Positions 45,990 to 55,704 of a DNA stretch of 64,000 nucleotides are shown here, in pieces. Source of the DNA: JBDHTQ01 sp039808765 (GTDB lineage: Bacteria > Pseudomonadota > Alphaproteobacteria > UBA2400); NCBI GenBank assembly GCA_039808765.1, contig JBDHTQ010000001.1, forward strand, positions 248,001 through 312,000. The letters are read 5' to 3'. Numbering within the stretch: the first letter of the stretch is position 1; each line of letters opens with the position of its first letter. The translations under genes and the position numbers were made by a program. Under the pieces are notes generated by a model that had not been told where the DNA came from, did no database searches, and saw only the letters and a program-made list of their open reading frames with translations.

Positions 45990-47356
45990 TCCGCATCCTT
46001 TTACTTCTCATCAAGCTTGCACTGATCGTTGCCGCAGCCGTGTGGCTAACCCATCGGCCGGGTGATGTGCAGATCAATTGGCTTGGCTATCGCGTTCATA
46101 CATCGTTTGCGATTATGATGGTTGTTATTGCGTTACTGGTGGTTGTTGCGACAGCACTTTACACGCTGTGGCGCAGCGTGATTGCTATTCCGCGCTCGTT
46201 TCTGTTGGGGCATTTATCACGTCGTCAGCGAAAAGGGTATATTGCCCTTACGCAAGGATTGGCTGCTGTGGCTGCAGGCGATGGAAAAGCTGCGCAAAAA
46301 TATGCAAATCAAGCCGAGAGTTATCTGAAAGACCCCTCACTCACACTGCTGTTGCAGGCCCAGGCCGCACAAATGAATGGGCATGAAGCAAAGGCAATGC
46401 AGTTGTATAACCAAATGATTGCCCAACCTAAAACCTCTGCACCGGGGTTGCGTGGATTACTGCAACAGAGCATGCATCAAGGATTGTATGAAGAAGCGCT
46501 GGAGATTGCTCATCGCGCAGAAATTATGCAACCGCGTGCGGATTGGGTGCTGCAGGCTTTGGTTGAACTCAATGCCCGGCTTGGAAATTGGGATGCTGCT
46601 TTAAAAGCGCTGTCTGTAGCCGTGAAGCAGGGGGCGATGACTCCTGAGCAAGGCAAACACATGCGTTCAACCATTTATATTGCGTTAGGCCAGTTATCTG
46701 AGCGAGACCATGAATATGGAATGGCGCTGCATTATGCCAAGCGGGCGTACAATACATTACCGCACTGGGCGCCCGCAGTCGGCTATTACGCTAAACTATT
46801 GATTCGCGCTAAAAATCTGCATGCAGCCGCGAAAGTTATTGAACGCACGTGGCGCTTCTCTCCGCACCCTCTTTTGGCTCGTTTTTATGAAGATGCCATC
46901 GCACACGAAAATGCTCCTGAACGTGTCAAGCGTTTTGAGCGACTGGCATCGTTTAACCCTTCTTCTGTTGAGTCTCAAAGATGGGTCGCGAAAGCTGCGC
47001 TCAATGCACAATTATGGGGCATCGCACGTAGCTACCTCGAGCCCTTAGCTGTACGCGACACACATGCCGAAACTTTTTACTTATTGGCTGAGTTAGATGA
47101 AAAACAAAATGCTGATGTTGGCAGTGCTAAAAAATGGATTCAAAAGGCGGCACATTCAGATGCTGATCCAGTGTGGTTTTGCACGATATGTCACCAAAGC
47201 GACGTTCATTGGTATGTTGCTTGTCAAACATGCGGTGCGGTTGCAAGTCTTGTTTGGCAAAAGTCTCATTCAGGACGAGGTACAGGTTGGTCTTCTTCAT
47301 CCGCTTTGGCGTTGGCGTCCCCCGCAGCAGAGACAAAAGCGCTGAGCAAGGTTTAA
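45986..47356 (+). CDS. hemY: HemY-type tetratricopeptide membrane protein
   Basis: 456 residues. Two N-terminal membrane helices (LLLIKLALIVAAAVWLT and FAIMMVVIALLVVVATALYT) followed by the HemY segment LGHLSRRQRKGYIALTQGLA, and TPR-like repeats to about residue 390. Near the C-terminus a Cys pair set, FCTICHQSDVHW and ACQTCG, forms a zinc-ribbon-like motif common to alphaproteobacterial members. Despite the name its link with haem synthesis is indirect; the mitofilin neighbour overlaps it. Confidence 0.92.
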   Translation: MIRILLLLIKLALIVAAAVWLTHRPGDVQINWLGYRVHTSFAIMMVVIALLVVVATALYTLWRSVIAIPRSFLLGHLSRRQRKGYIALTQGLAAVAAGDGKAAQKYANQAESYLKDPSLTLLLQAQAAQMNGHEAKAMQLYNQMIAQPKTSAPGLRGLLQQSMHQGLYEEALEIAHRAEIMQPRADWVLQALVELNARLGNWDAALKALSVAVKQGAMTPEQGKHMRSTIYIALGQLSERDHEYGMALHYAKRAYNTLPHWAPAVGYYAKLLIRAKNLHAAAKVIERTWRFSPHPLLARFYEDAIAHENAPERVKRFERLASFNPSSVESQRWVAKAALNAQLWGIARSYLEPLAVRDTHAETFYLLAELDEKQNADVGSAKKWIQKAAHSDADPVWFCTICHQSDVHWYVACQTCGAVASLVWQKSHSGRGTGWSSSSALALASPAAETKALSKV

Positions 47357-47417
47357 AAAAATGTCGCGCTCTCAATCACTTCTTGAAGTTACTCATTGAT
47401 TTGGATTACACAGCATC

Positions 47418-48314
47418 ATGCTGCCTATTGATTTAAATCCGATGTCTTATCAGCCTTATTTCGTTTCACTTTTGCAGGATACGGAAGGCTATCAACTGCT
47501 TGATTCCGGCGATGGTCGAAAACTTGAACGATTTGGACGCGTTCTGGTTGATCGTCCCGAACCACAAGCAATGTGGGCACCGCGTTTTCCTGATTCATGG
47601 AAAAAGGCTGATGGTGTTTTTTCCGGCGAAGAAGATGCCGATCAAGGCAGATGGAAAACGCATGATGCGTCGTTACAATCGTGGCCGATGCCCGTTCTTA
47701 ACATCACGGCATTGTGTAAGTTTAGTGCTTTTCGACACCTTGGCGTGTTTATCGAGCAACTACCCCATTGGGAATGGATGCTTGAGCGTTTAAAACCCGA
47801 AAAAAAACTGCTCAATCTTTTTGGGTATACCGGTGTTGCTTCGCTGTTGGCAGCACAAATGGGAGCCGAGGTTACGCATGTCGATGCCTCTAAAAAAGCA
47901 ATTGAATGGGCGAAGCAAAACCAGGTGGCCAGTCAGCTTGAAAAAACCAAAATTCGGTGGATTATGGAAGATGCGCGCAAGTTTGTGGCACGAGAAGTTC
48001 GCCGCGGCAAAGTTTATGACGGAATTTTGATTGACCCGCCAAAATTCGGGCGCGGGCCAGAAGGTGAGGTCTGGGATATCTTTGCTGATTTGCCCACGCT
48101 TTTAAAAGCGAGTGAACAATTGTTGGCACCCGATGGTTTTATAATTCTCACGTCATATGCTATTCGTGCATCATTTCTTTCATTTGATTGCGTGTTAAAA
48201 GAAATTTTGCACAATCGTGGGGGTATCTTTTCTAGCGGAGAGGTGGCTGTTCAGGAAAGCGGGGCAGGGCGTATTTTGGCTGCAGCGAATTTTTCGCGTT
48301 GGAACGGAGGCTAA
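47418..48314 (+). CDS. Class I SAM-dependent methyltransferase, RlmI/COG1092-like
   Basis: 298 residues. LNLFGYTGVASLLAAQMGAE binds SAM, DASKKAIEWAKQNQ follows, and IDPPKFGRGPEGE is the catalytic-side motif of this group. The N-terminal region (YQLLDSGDGRKLERFGRVLV) fits COG1092-like proteins, which methylate rRNA bases or are uncharacterised. There is no PUA domain, unlike E. coli RlmI. Three bases separate it from the SpoU-family gene, so the two rRNA-type methyltransferases form a unit. Confidence 0.85.
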   Translation: MLPIDLNPMSYQPYFVSLLQDTEGYQLLDSGDGRKLERFGRVLVDRPEPQAMWAPRFPDSWKKADGVFSGEEDADQGRWKTHDASLQSWPMPVLNITALCKFSAFRHLGVFIEQLPHWEWMLERLKPEKKLLNLFGYTGVASLLAAQMGAEVTHVDASKKAIEWAKQNQVASQLEKTKIRWIMEDARKFVAREVRRGKVYDGILIDPPKFGRGPEGEVWDIFADLPTLLKASEQLLAPDGFIILTSYAIRASFLSFDCVLKEILHNRGGIFSSGEVAVQESGAGRILAAANFSRWNGG

Positions 48315-48317
48315 AAA

Positions 48318-49082
48318 ATGCTTCTAACAAGCGTAAGCAATCCGGCCGTAAAGTTTGCTGCTAGTTTGGATCAACGCAAAGTGAGGCGCGAAACCAATCT
48401 TTTTCTTGCTGAAGGCGAGGATTATTTTGCTGTAGCGCAAAAAAAAACGTGGTATCCGCAAACTGTTTTTTATACGCATGCCTCAGCTTATGTTCAATGG
48501 GCAAAGGCGGGGAAGGCGCAGTGCTTTGAGGCTAATGCTGCGGTTATGGCCAAGCTTTCAGGAATGGAAAATCCTCAAGCCGTCATTGGCGTTTTCGAGC
48601 AACGCTGGTCAACGCTAACAAACATTCAAAGCGGTTTATGGCTGGTTTTGGAGAATGTTCGTGATCCGGGCAACATGGGCACAATCATTCGTACGTGTGA
48701 TGCTGTGGGTGTAGACGGGATCATTCTGATTGATCAATGTTGTGACCCTTATGCGCGTGAAGTGGTGCGGGCGAGCATGGGGTCGATTTTTGCTATGCCC
48801 CTCATAAAAGCTAATTTTGATGACTTTTCTGCATTTATTCAATCAAGAGCATGCCCGATCATCGGTACGCATCTTAAAGGAAATATAGATTTTCGTCAGC
48901 TGCCAAAAGCACTTGATGCCTTTGTCATTATGGGAAGTGAAAGCGAAGGGATGAGCGAAAAGATGAGTCTGCTTTGCACACATCTCACGCGCATTCCCAT
49001 GGTGGGGTTTGCTGAATCTTTAAATGTTGCAACCGCAACCGCATTGATGCTTTACGAACTTAAACGCGAAGCACTAAATTAG
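48318..49082 (+). CDS. TrmH/SpoU family RNA 2'-O-methyltransferase
   Basis: 254 residues with GGAGG seven bases before the ATG. The N-terminal substrate-binding domain (NPAVKFAASLDQRKVRRETN, FLAEGEDYF) is followed by SPOUT-domain motifs LVLENVRDPGNMGTIIRTCD, VIMGSESEGMS and MVGFAESLNVATATALMLYE, which build the trefoil knot that binds SAM. Family members methylate 2'-OH of 23S rRNA (RlmB) or tRNA; the target here cannot be assigned. Confidence 0.92.
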   Translation: MLLTSVSNPAVKFAASLDQRKVRRETNLFLAEGEDYFAVAQKKTWYPQTVFYTHASAYVQWAKAGKAQCFEANAAVMAKLSGMENPQAVIGVFEQRWSTLTNIQSGLWLVLENVRDPGNMGTIIRTCDAVGVDGIILIDQCCDPYAREVVRASMGSIFAMPLIKANFDDFSAFIQSRACPIIGTHLKGNIDFRQLPKALDAFVIMGSESEGMSEKMSLLCTHLTRIPMVGFAESLNVATATALMLYELKREALN

Positions 49083-49182
49083 GTTTTCGCCGCTATTTAT
49101 ATTGTGCATGTGTTACTGCCAGCATCGAAAAAGTGATTGGAGTGCAAAAGCAGATGCAATTAAAATGCAGAGAACTTTATCG

Positions 49183-49270
49183 ACGAGAGTGCATCTCTTA
49201 AAGACTTATGCACTTTGTATTATTCTTTTGACGAAATATGTTGTCTCGGATCGCCCGGACTTTGCCATGG
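49183..49270. repeat. Degenerate copy of the hairpin element
   Basis: AGTGCAT with ATGCACT (49189-49214) and GACGA with TTGTC (49230-49245) correspond in order and spacing to the first two hairpins of the 13.4 kb element, with ATTCTTTTGACG shared between them. The second stem differs from GACGC/GCGTC by changes that keep pairing (C-G to A-T, G-C to G-T). The minus-strand frame is broken by a one-base deletion. Confidence 0.55.
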
Positions 49271-49311
49271 TTCACCCAAACAATGCTGTAACGCAAACGT
49301 TTTGGAAAATT

Positions 49312-50520
49312 TTATTCGTGCCGAAGTGCATCAATCGGGTTGAGTGAAGCCGCTCGACGCGCCGGAAAAAAGCCAAAAAAGACACCGATTAAAACCGAAA
49401 TTGCAAATGCCAATAGATTGATTTGCACATTAAAAATAAAAGGAACTTCCATCAGAATTGCAAGTCCCCATGATGCTGCAGCTGCTAACAAAATCCCGCA
49501 AATTCCCCCTAATGCAGAAAGCACAATAGCTTCAATTAAAAATTGTAGCAGCACCTCATGTTCTAATGCGCCAATTGCCAAGCGTGTGCCGATCTCTTTG
49601 GTTCGCTCGGTGACAGAAACCAACATAATATTCATGATTCCAATGCCGCCCACTAACAGGCTTACCGCTGCTACAGCACTTAAAAGCATGGTTAAAATTT
49701 TAGTTGTACCAGACATTGTTTCGGCAATTTGTTTGGTATCCATCAGGTTGAAATTATCATCCTCAGTGGAATCAAGGTGGCGTCTTTCTCGCATTAAGGC
49801 AGATATTTGCTGAATAAGTGATGCGCTGTCTGTCCCCGTTTTTCCGGAAATCATGATGTTACGAATATCGCGTGTTCCACTTAATCGCCGCTGAACAGCC
49901 TTGATCGGCATCAGAATGATGTCGTCTTGGTCATTGCCCATTGTTGATTGACCTTTAGATTTTAAAACGCCGATTACATTACAGTTGAACTGTTTTATAC
50001 GAATGGATTCGCCGATAGGTGTGAGGTTACCGAACAGATTTTTGCGCACAGTCTCACCGATAACACAGACAGCTCGGCCCGAGCGTTCGTCTTGTTCGGA
50101 AAATTTGTCACCTTCTTTTAATGTCCAACTATTGGTTGTAAAATATTCATTGGTGGTGCCGATAATGCTGGTTGACCAATTTTGGGTGTTATATATTACG
50201 GTTACGTTGGCGCTTTGTACGGGGGAAATTGCTTCAATTCCTGAAATTTGTGAACGAATTGCCTCAAGATCAGCGCGTTTAAAATTCGGTGCGCCCGCTG
50301 TATCGCGTCCCGGTCCCAAGCGTTGGCCAGGTCGCAAAATCATCAGGTTACTGCCGAGACTCGAAATTTGATCGGAAACTGCTTGCGTGGCTCCATTGCC
50401 CAGAGTCACCATCGTGATAACAGCAGCAACACCAATCACAACACCAAGGGTTGTTAAAATAGAGCGCAGTAAGTTACGTCTGATTTGGCGCACTGCAAGC
50501 ATGATAATGCTTCCAATCAT
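49312..50520 (-). CDS. MacB-like ABC transporter permease
   Basis: 402 residues. Starts MIGSIIMLAVRQIRRNLLRS, one helix (ILTTLGVVIGVAAVITMVTL), a large periplasmic domain (MacB PCD type, with GDKFSEQDERSGRAVCVIGE), and three C-terminal helices including SLLVGGIGIMNIMLVSVTER and the tail PARRAASLNPIDALRHE, the classic FtsX/MacB end. The separate ATPase gene makes this a split MacB. ATGA overlap with the ATPase gene. Exports macrolide-like compounds, peptides or toxins in relatives. Confidence 0.93.
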   Translation of the reverse strand: MIGSIIMLAVRQIRRNLLRSILTTLGVVIGVAAVITMVTLGNGATQAVSDQISSLGSNLMILRPGQRLGPGRDTAGAPNFKRADLEAIRSQISGIEAISPVQSANVTVIYNTQNWSTSIIGTTNEYFTTNSWTLKEGDKFSEQDERSGRAVCVIGETVRKNLFGNLTPIGESIRIKQFNCNVIGVLKSKGQSTMGNDQDDIILMPIKAVQRRLSGTRDIRNIMISGKTGTDSASLIQQISALMRERRHLDSTEDDNFNLMDTKQIAETMSGTTKILTMLLSAVAAVSLLVGGIGIMNIMLVSVTERTKEIGTRLAIGALEHEVLLQFLIEAIVLSALGGICGILLAAAASWGLAILMEVPFIFNVQINLLAFAISVLIGVFFGFFPARRAASLNPIDALRHE

Positions 50521-51257
50521 AAGCTGCTCACTTTGTTATCAAATTGAGATACATTTACATCTCTTGCAATGTTACCATCTACAAATGTGATGATCCGTGA
50601 TGCATACGCGGCCATATCAGGCTCATGGGTGACCATGACAATGGTGATGCCACGTTCACGATTGAGTGATTGTAAAAGAGTCATAATTTCCACGCTTCTT
50701 TGACTGTCTAGATTTCCTGTTGGCTCATCGGCAAGCAAGAGAAAAGGATTCGTTACAAGAGCGCGTGCAATTGCAACACGTTGTTGTTGACCCCCTGATA
50801 GTTCTGCCGGTGAATGGTGCTCCCAACCGTCAAGGCCGACCAGATTGAGAGCTTGTTGTGCCAACTGACGGCGCTCTTTAACTTTTCCTCCACGATAGAG
50901 TAGGGGCAATTCAACATTTTCCAATGCGGTTGTGCGAGGCAACAAATTGAATCCTTGAAAAACAAATCCGAGATAATAACGCCTAAGCAGTGCACGTTCA
51001 TTGCGGTCAAGCTTTTCAACAGCAACATTTTGAAAAAGGTATTGGCCGCTGGTTGGAATATCAAGACATCCGATAATATTCATGATTGATGATTTACCGG
51101 ATCCGCTTGGCCCCATAATAGCGACAAACTCGCCACGCTGAATGGAACAAGATACACCGTGCAAAGCTTGAAATTGAGCACCACCCAGCCCATACGTTTT
51201 GGTGATGCAATCAAGCTTGATGAGCACGTCTTGTTGATGAGGTTGTGGCGACAACAT
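50517..51257 (-). CDS. MacB-like ABC transporter ATPase
   Basis: 246 residues. Walker A GPSGSGKSS, signature LSGGQQQRVAIARAL, Walker B LLLADEPTGNLD and H-loop MVTHEPDMAAYASR. Sequence type MacB/LolD-like (LTKTYGLGG start, LGFVFQGFNLLPRTTALENV). It drives the permease downstream and lies within the four-gene tripartite efflux operon. Confidence 0.95.
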   Translation of the reverse strand: MLSPQPHQQDVLIKLDCITKTYGLGGAQFQALHGVSCSIQRGEFVAIMGPSGSGKSSIMNIIGCLDIPTSGQYLFQNVAVEKLDRNERALLRRYYLGFVFQGFNLLPRTTALENVELPLLYRGGKVKERRQLAQQALNLVGLDGWEHHSPAELSGGQQQRVAIARALVTNPFLLLADEPTGNLDSQRSVEIMTLLQSLNRERGITIVMVTHEPDMAAYASRIITFVDGNIARDVNVSQFDNKVSSL

Positions 51258-51259
51258 TT

Positions 51260-52573
51260 TTACTTATCCGACGATGAATTTGTACCAGTTGAACTGCTGA
51301 TAATCACGGCTTGACCTTCACTTAAGTTATCACTTTCAACTTCGGTTTGTGTGCCGTCTGTTGCTCCCTTCTTGACGGTTATGGCAACGGGCATTTGATC
51401 TTTCAAAATGTAAATTGTTTTGATTGATTCATCGCGATCGCTTTTTGTTTGTGCTGTGGCGCGACTACTGCGAAACATATTTCGTGGTGGATGGGGTAAA
51501 AGTGATGATAAAACACTGGAATTTTTGTTGCTTGAATCAGAATTGATTTCTTCGGGCGGTGAAAAACGCAGGGCTGTATTGGGAATAAGCAGAACGTTAT
51601 TTTTTAGCTCAGTATTAATCGTTGCATTTGCTGTCATACCTGGGCGCAGGGATAGATCGGGATTATCAACGCTTAAAATACCTTCATAGGTAACAACGTT
51701 GTCGGTGATGGTCGATCCATAACTGACACGTGTGAGCGCGGCCTGGTAAGTTCGACCCGGCCAGGCATCAACAGTAAATGTTGCATTCTGACCATTTTTT
51801 ACTTGGCCAACATCGGCTTCATCTATATCAACGTGCAATTCCATTTTTGACAGGTCTTCGGCAATCGTGAACAGCGTGGGTGCCGAGAGTGACGCCGCAA
51901 CGGTTTGCCCCGGTTCAATCGTACGTGTCAGGATGACGCCGTCAATTGGTGAGCGAATGGTGGCCTTTTCTAAATTTGTTTGATCAGAGTTCAATGCTGC
52001 TTCGGCTTGAGAAACAGCAGCTTGTGCGGAGGTTTTATCGGCCATAGCCCGGGCATAAGCAGCTTGAGCACTATCCATATCACTTTTTGCGGGTAAGCGA
52101 TTATTGGACATCTTTGCAAGTGATTTTAGACGATCAAGTGTTGTCGTGGTTTCTTTCAAGGTTGCTTCAGCTTGAGCGATAAAAGCGCGCGCAGCTTCAA
52201 GCGCTGCACTTGAATTAACAATGCTGTCATTAAGCTTGGAAGGATCAAGTTGGGCCAAAACATCACCTTTTTTAACGTGATCGTTAATGTCAACGTTGAC
52301 AGTAGAAATAATACCCGAAAGTTCGCTTCCGATTGTTACCACGTTTGTTGGTTCAAGTGTTCCCGAAGCATCTACCGTAACTTTTAAATCACCGCGTGTA
52401 ACAGTCGTCACCTGATAGTGGATAGACTCATCGCTATTATTCCTTTTAAAGGCGTAATAAATACCGGCGATGAGAAGAACACTGATCACCGCAATCAGGC
52501 GTAAAGCTTTTTTTCGCGGTTTATGTTTACGAATGGTTTCCGCAAGATTTTCTTGAGCGTTTGGCATACTCAT
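51260..52573 (-). CDS. MacA-like periplasmic adaptor (membrane fusion protein)
   Basis: About 437 residues from ATG 52573, which overlaps the outer-membrane factor stop (ATGA). N-terminal membrane helix (ALRLIAVISVLLIAGIYYAF), lipoyl half-domains (VVTIGSELSGIISTVNVDIN; ATIRSPIDGVILTRTIEPGQ), a coiled-coil hairpin between them, and beta-barrel domain GRTYQAALTRV. A Ser/Asn-rich loop before the C-terminal strand (NSDSSNKNSSVL) is longer than usual. It bridges the MacB-like transporter to the outer-membrane channel. Confidence 0.93.
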   Translation of the reverse strand: MSMPNAQENLAETIRKHKPRKKALRLIAVISVLLIAGIYYAFKRNNSDESIHYQVTTVTRGDLKVTVDASGTLEPTNVVTIGSELSGIISTVNVDINDHVKKGDVLAQLDPSKLNDSIVNSSAALEAARAFIAQAEATLKETTTTLDRLKSLAKMSNNRLPAKSDMDSAQAAYARAMADKTSAQAAVSQAEAALNSDQTNLEKATIRSPIDGVILTRTIEPGQTVAASLSAPTLFTIAEDLSKMELHVDIDEADVGQVKNGQNATFTVDAWPGRTYQAALTRVSYGSTITDNVVTYEGILSVDNPDLSLRPGMTANATINTELKNNVLLIPNTALRFSPPEEINSDSSNKNSSVLSSLLPHPPRNMFRSSRATAQTKSDRDESIKTIYILKDQMPVAITVKKGATDGTQTEVESDNLSEGQAVIISSSTGTNSSSDK

Positions 52574-53994
52574 TGTTTTCGATCCTCTTCGTTTTTCCAT
52601 CCTCCTCCCAGCGCTTGATAAAGCGTGACAAGAGCAAGAAATTTATTGGTTTGCCATTGGCTGTTGACGTTTTCGGCACTGAGCTGACTGCGCTGCGTTT
52701 CGAGTACTGTTTGGTAGTCAATCAGGCCGGAGCGATATTGTACTTGAGCCAGTTGAGCAGCGAGATGTGCGCTTTTAACTTCATTTTGAATATGTTTTTC
52801 TTGTTCTTGTAATTTAACGATCGTGACCAAGGAATTTTCAACTTCTTCAAGTGCGGAAAGTATTTTTGATTGATAGGTATAAAAGGCTTGCTCTTCTTGA
52901 GCAGACGAAATTGCTAATTGTTGGCGTAGGCGTCCCGCATCAAAAAGGGTGGCAGACAAAGACGCCAATATTCCTTTGCTGATTGTGGCACCAGAAAAAA
53001 GATCAAGTAATTTGCCAGAATCCAAGCCGATATTTCCGCTGAGTGTGAGACTGGGAAAAAGCTGCGCGCGCGATTCATTTTTTCGCGCTATTGCGGCTTG
53101 CAGGTTGTTTTCAGCCATTCGAATGTCGGGGCGTTGACGAAGTGTTTCCGCTGGGATGGATTTAAGTTTGAAGGCGGGAAAATCCGTTGGAGTGACTGCA
53201 ACACGTGTAATCTTTTCTTCTTCCGGTGTGTGTCCGGTGAGAACCGCTAAATGATGGCGTGTATTCTCAAGGGTTGTTTGAAGTTGAACAATAGATGATT
53301 CCGATTGAGCGAGCACAGTTTTTGCCTGCTCTAATTCAAGGGTATTTTTAACCCCAACTTTGACTTGCCATTCAATCAGTTGACATGTATTTTTTTGGCT
53401 GTCGCGCGTGTCTTGGGCAATTTTCAGCTGAACGAGTTGTCCCTGCAGGTTGAAATATGTTTGCGCTGTTTCTGCCAACAGGGCCGTTTGCACAACATAG
53501 AGGTTATTCAGTGCTGCTTTGCGATCTGCTTGTGCGGCTTCATATGCGCTGCTGTTTTGACCAAATAAATCGGCCAGCCAGCTCACTTGCAACCCTGCAT
53601 TATAGCTGTCTTGACTCTGCCCTGATGTGCCGCTTGATCCTGCCGAGGCTGAACTCGTAATAGTTGGCCATAATGCGGATCGGCTGACTTTTTCTTGAGC
53701 GATTACCGCATTGAGATTGGCTTGGGCATCCTTGAGGTTGGGATTGTTTTTGAGTGTATCAACAATTAGTTTTGACAGGGTTGGGTCATTAAAGTTCAGC
53801 CACCATTCGCTTAAGTCTTGCGAAGTGTTTGTGCCGGAAATGTCAGGATAAATGCTAAATTTTTCCGGTATATTTGTTACAGCATGCTCATTTTGTTTAA
53901 AGTTTGCGCATGCAGTGATAAGCAAAACATAAAAACACAGGATGAATGTGTTGATCGCGTGTTTTTTCTTTGTGAAAAAATAACTCTTAGACAT
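52570..53994 (-). CDS. NodT/OprM-type outer membrane factor lipoprotein
   Basis: 474 residues. Signal with lipobox (YVLLITAC-ANFK), typical NodT repeats: WWLNFNDPTLSKLIVDTLKN, NPNLKDAQANLNAVIAQ, FDAGRLRQQLAISSAQEEQA, and QVQYRSGLIDYQTVLETQRS at the C-terminus. It forms the trimeric channel of the tripartite efflux pump with the next three genes. First gene of the minus-strand operon. Confidence 0.93.
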   Translation of the reverse strand: MSKSYFFTKKKHAINTFILCFYVLLITACANFKQNEHAVTNIPEKFSIYPDISGTNTSQDLSEWWLNFNDPTLSKLIVDTLKNNPNLKDAQANLNAVIAQEKVSRSALWPTITSSASAGSSGTSGQSQDSYNAGLQVSWLADLFGQNSSAYEAAQADRKAALNNLYVVQTALLAETAQTYFNLQGQLVQLKIAQDTRDSQKNTCQLIEWQVKVGVKNTLELEQAKTVLAQSESSIVQLQTTLENTRHHLAVLTGHTPEEEKITRVAVTPTDFPAFKLKSIPAETLRQRPDIRMAENNLQAAIARKNESRAQLFPSLTLSGNIGLDSGKLLDLFSGATISKGILASLSATLFDAGRLRQQLAISSAQEEQAFYTYQSKILSALEEVENSLVTIVKLQEQEKHIQNEVKSAHLAAQLAQVQYRSGLIDYQTVLETQRSQLSAENVNSQWQTNKFLALVTLYQALGGGWKNEEDRKQ

Positions 53995-54168
53995 TCCGTC
54001 ATGCTAATGATTGTTGTGGGCATTACAAGCCTTATGGACTGGGGTGTACTGTCGCATTCTTGTTTCCACTTCCTGCGCATACTGTCGCAGTGATTTTTTT
54101 CTTACGGCTCTCCTCTTGCCAAATGGATATAAAAAGCAATAATTTTTCTGTGTTAATAAGGTGTTGCG

Positions 54169-55590
54169 ATGTGTAGATACAAACGACTTTTTTTGATTTT
54201 TTTTGCTTTCTTTGTCGGGGGCGGATTTTTTTCGACATCCGTTTATGCGCAGGATGTTGTGGCGCCACAAACGAAGTCGCAAATCATGCTGAGCTTTTCT
54301 CCAATTGTGAAACAGGTAGCTCCTGCAGTTGTCAATATTTACACCTCACGCGTGGTGAATAGTCGTTTGGCACCGTTCATGGATGATCAAGTCTTTTCAT
54401 TGCTGTTTGGAGGGCAGGGGTTATCGCGTCAACGCGTGGAAAATTCTCTCGGTTCCGGTGTCATTGTCTCTAAGGAAGGTTTGGTCATTACTAATCGACA
54501 TGTGATTGAAGATGCGCAAGAGATCCGTGTTATTCTTCACGATCGCAGTGAATATCCCGCACAGATCATCTCAATTGATGAGCGAACAGACCTTGCGATC
54601 CTCAAAATTAAAGCACCGGATCGCCATCAGGACTTTCCTGTGTTGGCTGTGGGTGATTCTGACTCTCTTGAAGTGGGTGATTTGGTTTTGGCTATCGGTA
54701 ATCCTTTCGGTGTAGGGCAAACAGTAACGAGTGGAATTGTTTCTGCAACGGCGCGTACCGCCGAGGGGATTAATGATTACGGTTACTTTATACAAACAGA
54801 TGCTGCTATTAATCCGGGAAACTCTGGTGGTGCGCTTGTAAACATGAGTGGACAGCTTATCGGAATAAACACCGCGATCTATTCTCAGTCGGGGGGATCA
54901 TTGGGGATTGGATTTGCTATTCCAGCAAATCTGGTGCGCAGTGTAATCGATGCAGGGTTATCAGGTAAGCGATTGATTCGCCCTTGGCTTGGTGCGGGTG
55001 TGCAAACTCTAACCAGTGAGCTTGCGCAGTCACTGGGAATGGATCGCCCTATGGGAGTGTTGGTCAAATCCCTTCATGACGTAAGCCCACTGCGTGAAGC
55101 AGGGCTTGTTGTCGGTGATGTTATTCTGACCATCAATAACAAGCCTGTTGATAACCCCGAAGCATTGCAATTTAGGATGGGTACACTTTCAATAGGTCAA
55201 ACAGCGCGTATTACCTATACGCATCAAAAGAAAATGCTTGAAACGACATTTAATCTCATTGCTCCACCCGAGGTACCTGCACGCGATACCTTTTCACTGG
55301 ATCGCGCGAGCGTGTTGTCCGGTATAACGGTAGCGAACCTTTCGCCTGCGGTCGCAGAGGAGATCGGTTTTTATGGTGCGCTAAATGAAGGCGTGATTGT
55401 TATGGCTGTTAAGGCAGGTAGCGCGGCAGATTCTATGGGATTAAAGGCTGGCGATGTTGTGATTGCCATCAACCGTGAAATGATCGCTTCTGTTCAGGAG
55501 TTTAAAACGGTTATGCAGAGTATTTCACGTGCCATGCTAATTAAAGTATTAAGAAACGGCCAAATTATCTCAGCCGTGATTAGGCGTTAA
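54169..55590 (+). CDS. degP: DegP/HtrA family periplasmic serine protease
   Basis: 473 residues with AAGGTG upstream of the ATG. Signal peptide (FLIFFAFFVGGGFFSTSVYA-QD). Trypsin-like domain with catalytic His in TNRHVIED, Asp in DERTDLAILK and Ser in NPGNSGGAL, then two PDZ domains (WLGAGVQTLTSELAQSLGMD with VKSLHDVSPLREAGLVVGDV; GALNEGVIVMAVKAGSAADS with GLKAGDVVIAINRE). Chaperone-protease for misfolded envelope proteins. Could be DegQ or DegP; length is nearer DegP. Confidence 0.95.
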   Translation: MCRYKRLFLIFFAFFVGGGFFSTSVYAQDVVAPQTKSQIMLSFSPIVKQVAPAVVNIYTSRVVNSRLAPFMDDQVFSLLFGGQGLSRQRVENSLGSGVIVSKEGLVITNRHVIEDAQEIRVILHDRSEYPAQIISIDERTDLAILKIKAPDRHQDFPVLAVGDSDSLEVGDLVLAIGNPFGVGQTVTSGIVSATARTAEGINDYGYFIQTDAAINPGNSGGALVNMSGQLIGINTAIYSQSGGSLGIGFAIPANLVRSVIDAGLSGKRLIRPWLGAGVQTLTSELAQSLGMDRPMGVLVKSLHDVSPLREAGLVVGDVILTINNKPVDNPEALQFRMGTLSIGQTARITYTHQKKMLETTFNLIAPPEVPARDTFSLDRASVLSGITVANLSPAVAEEIGFYGALNEGVIVMAVKAGSAADSMGLKAGDVVIAINREMIASVQEFKTVMQSISRAMLIKVLRNGQIISAVIRR

Positions 55591-55704
55591 TTTAGATAAT
55601 TTGCGTAATCGTCGGAAAAATTATTTTTCGCGTAATTTTATTGAAACGACGGGGCGAATATGGCACAAAGGGGCCTTATATAAAATAATTTTTTACGGTT
55701 AAGT

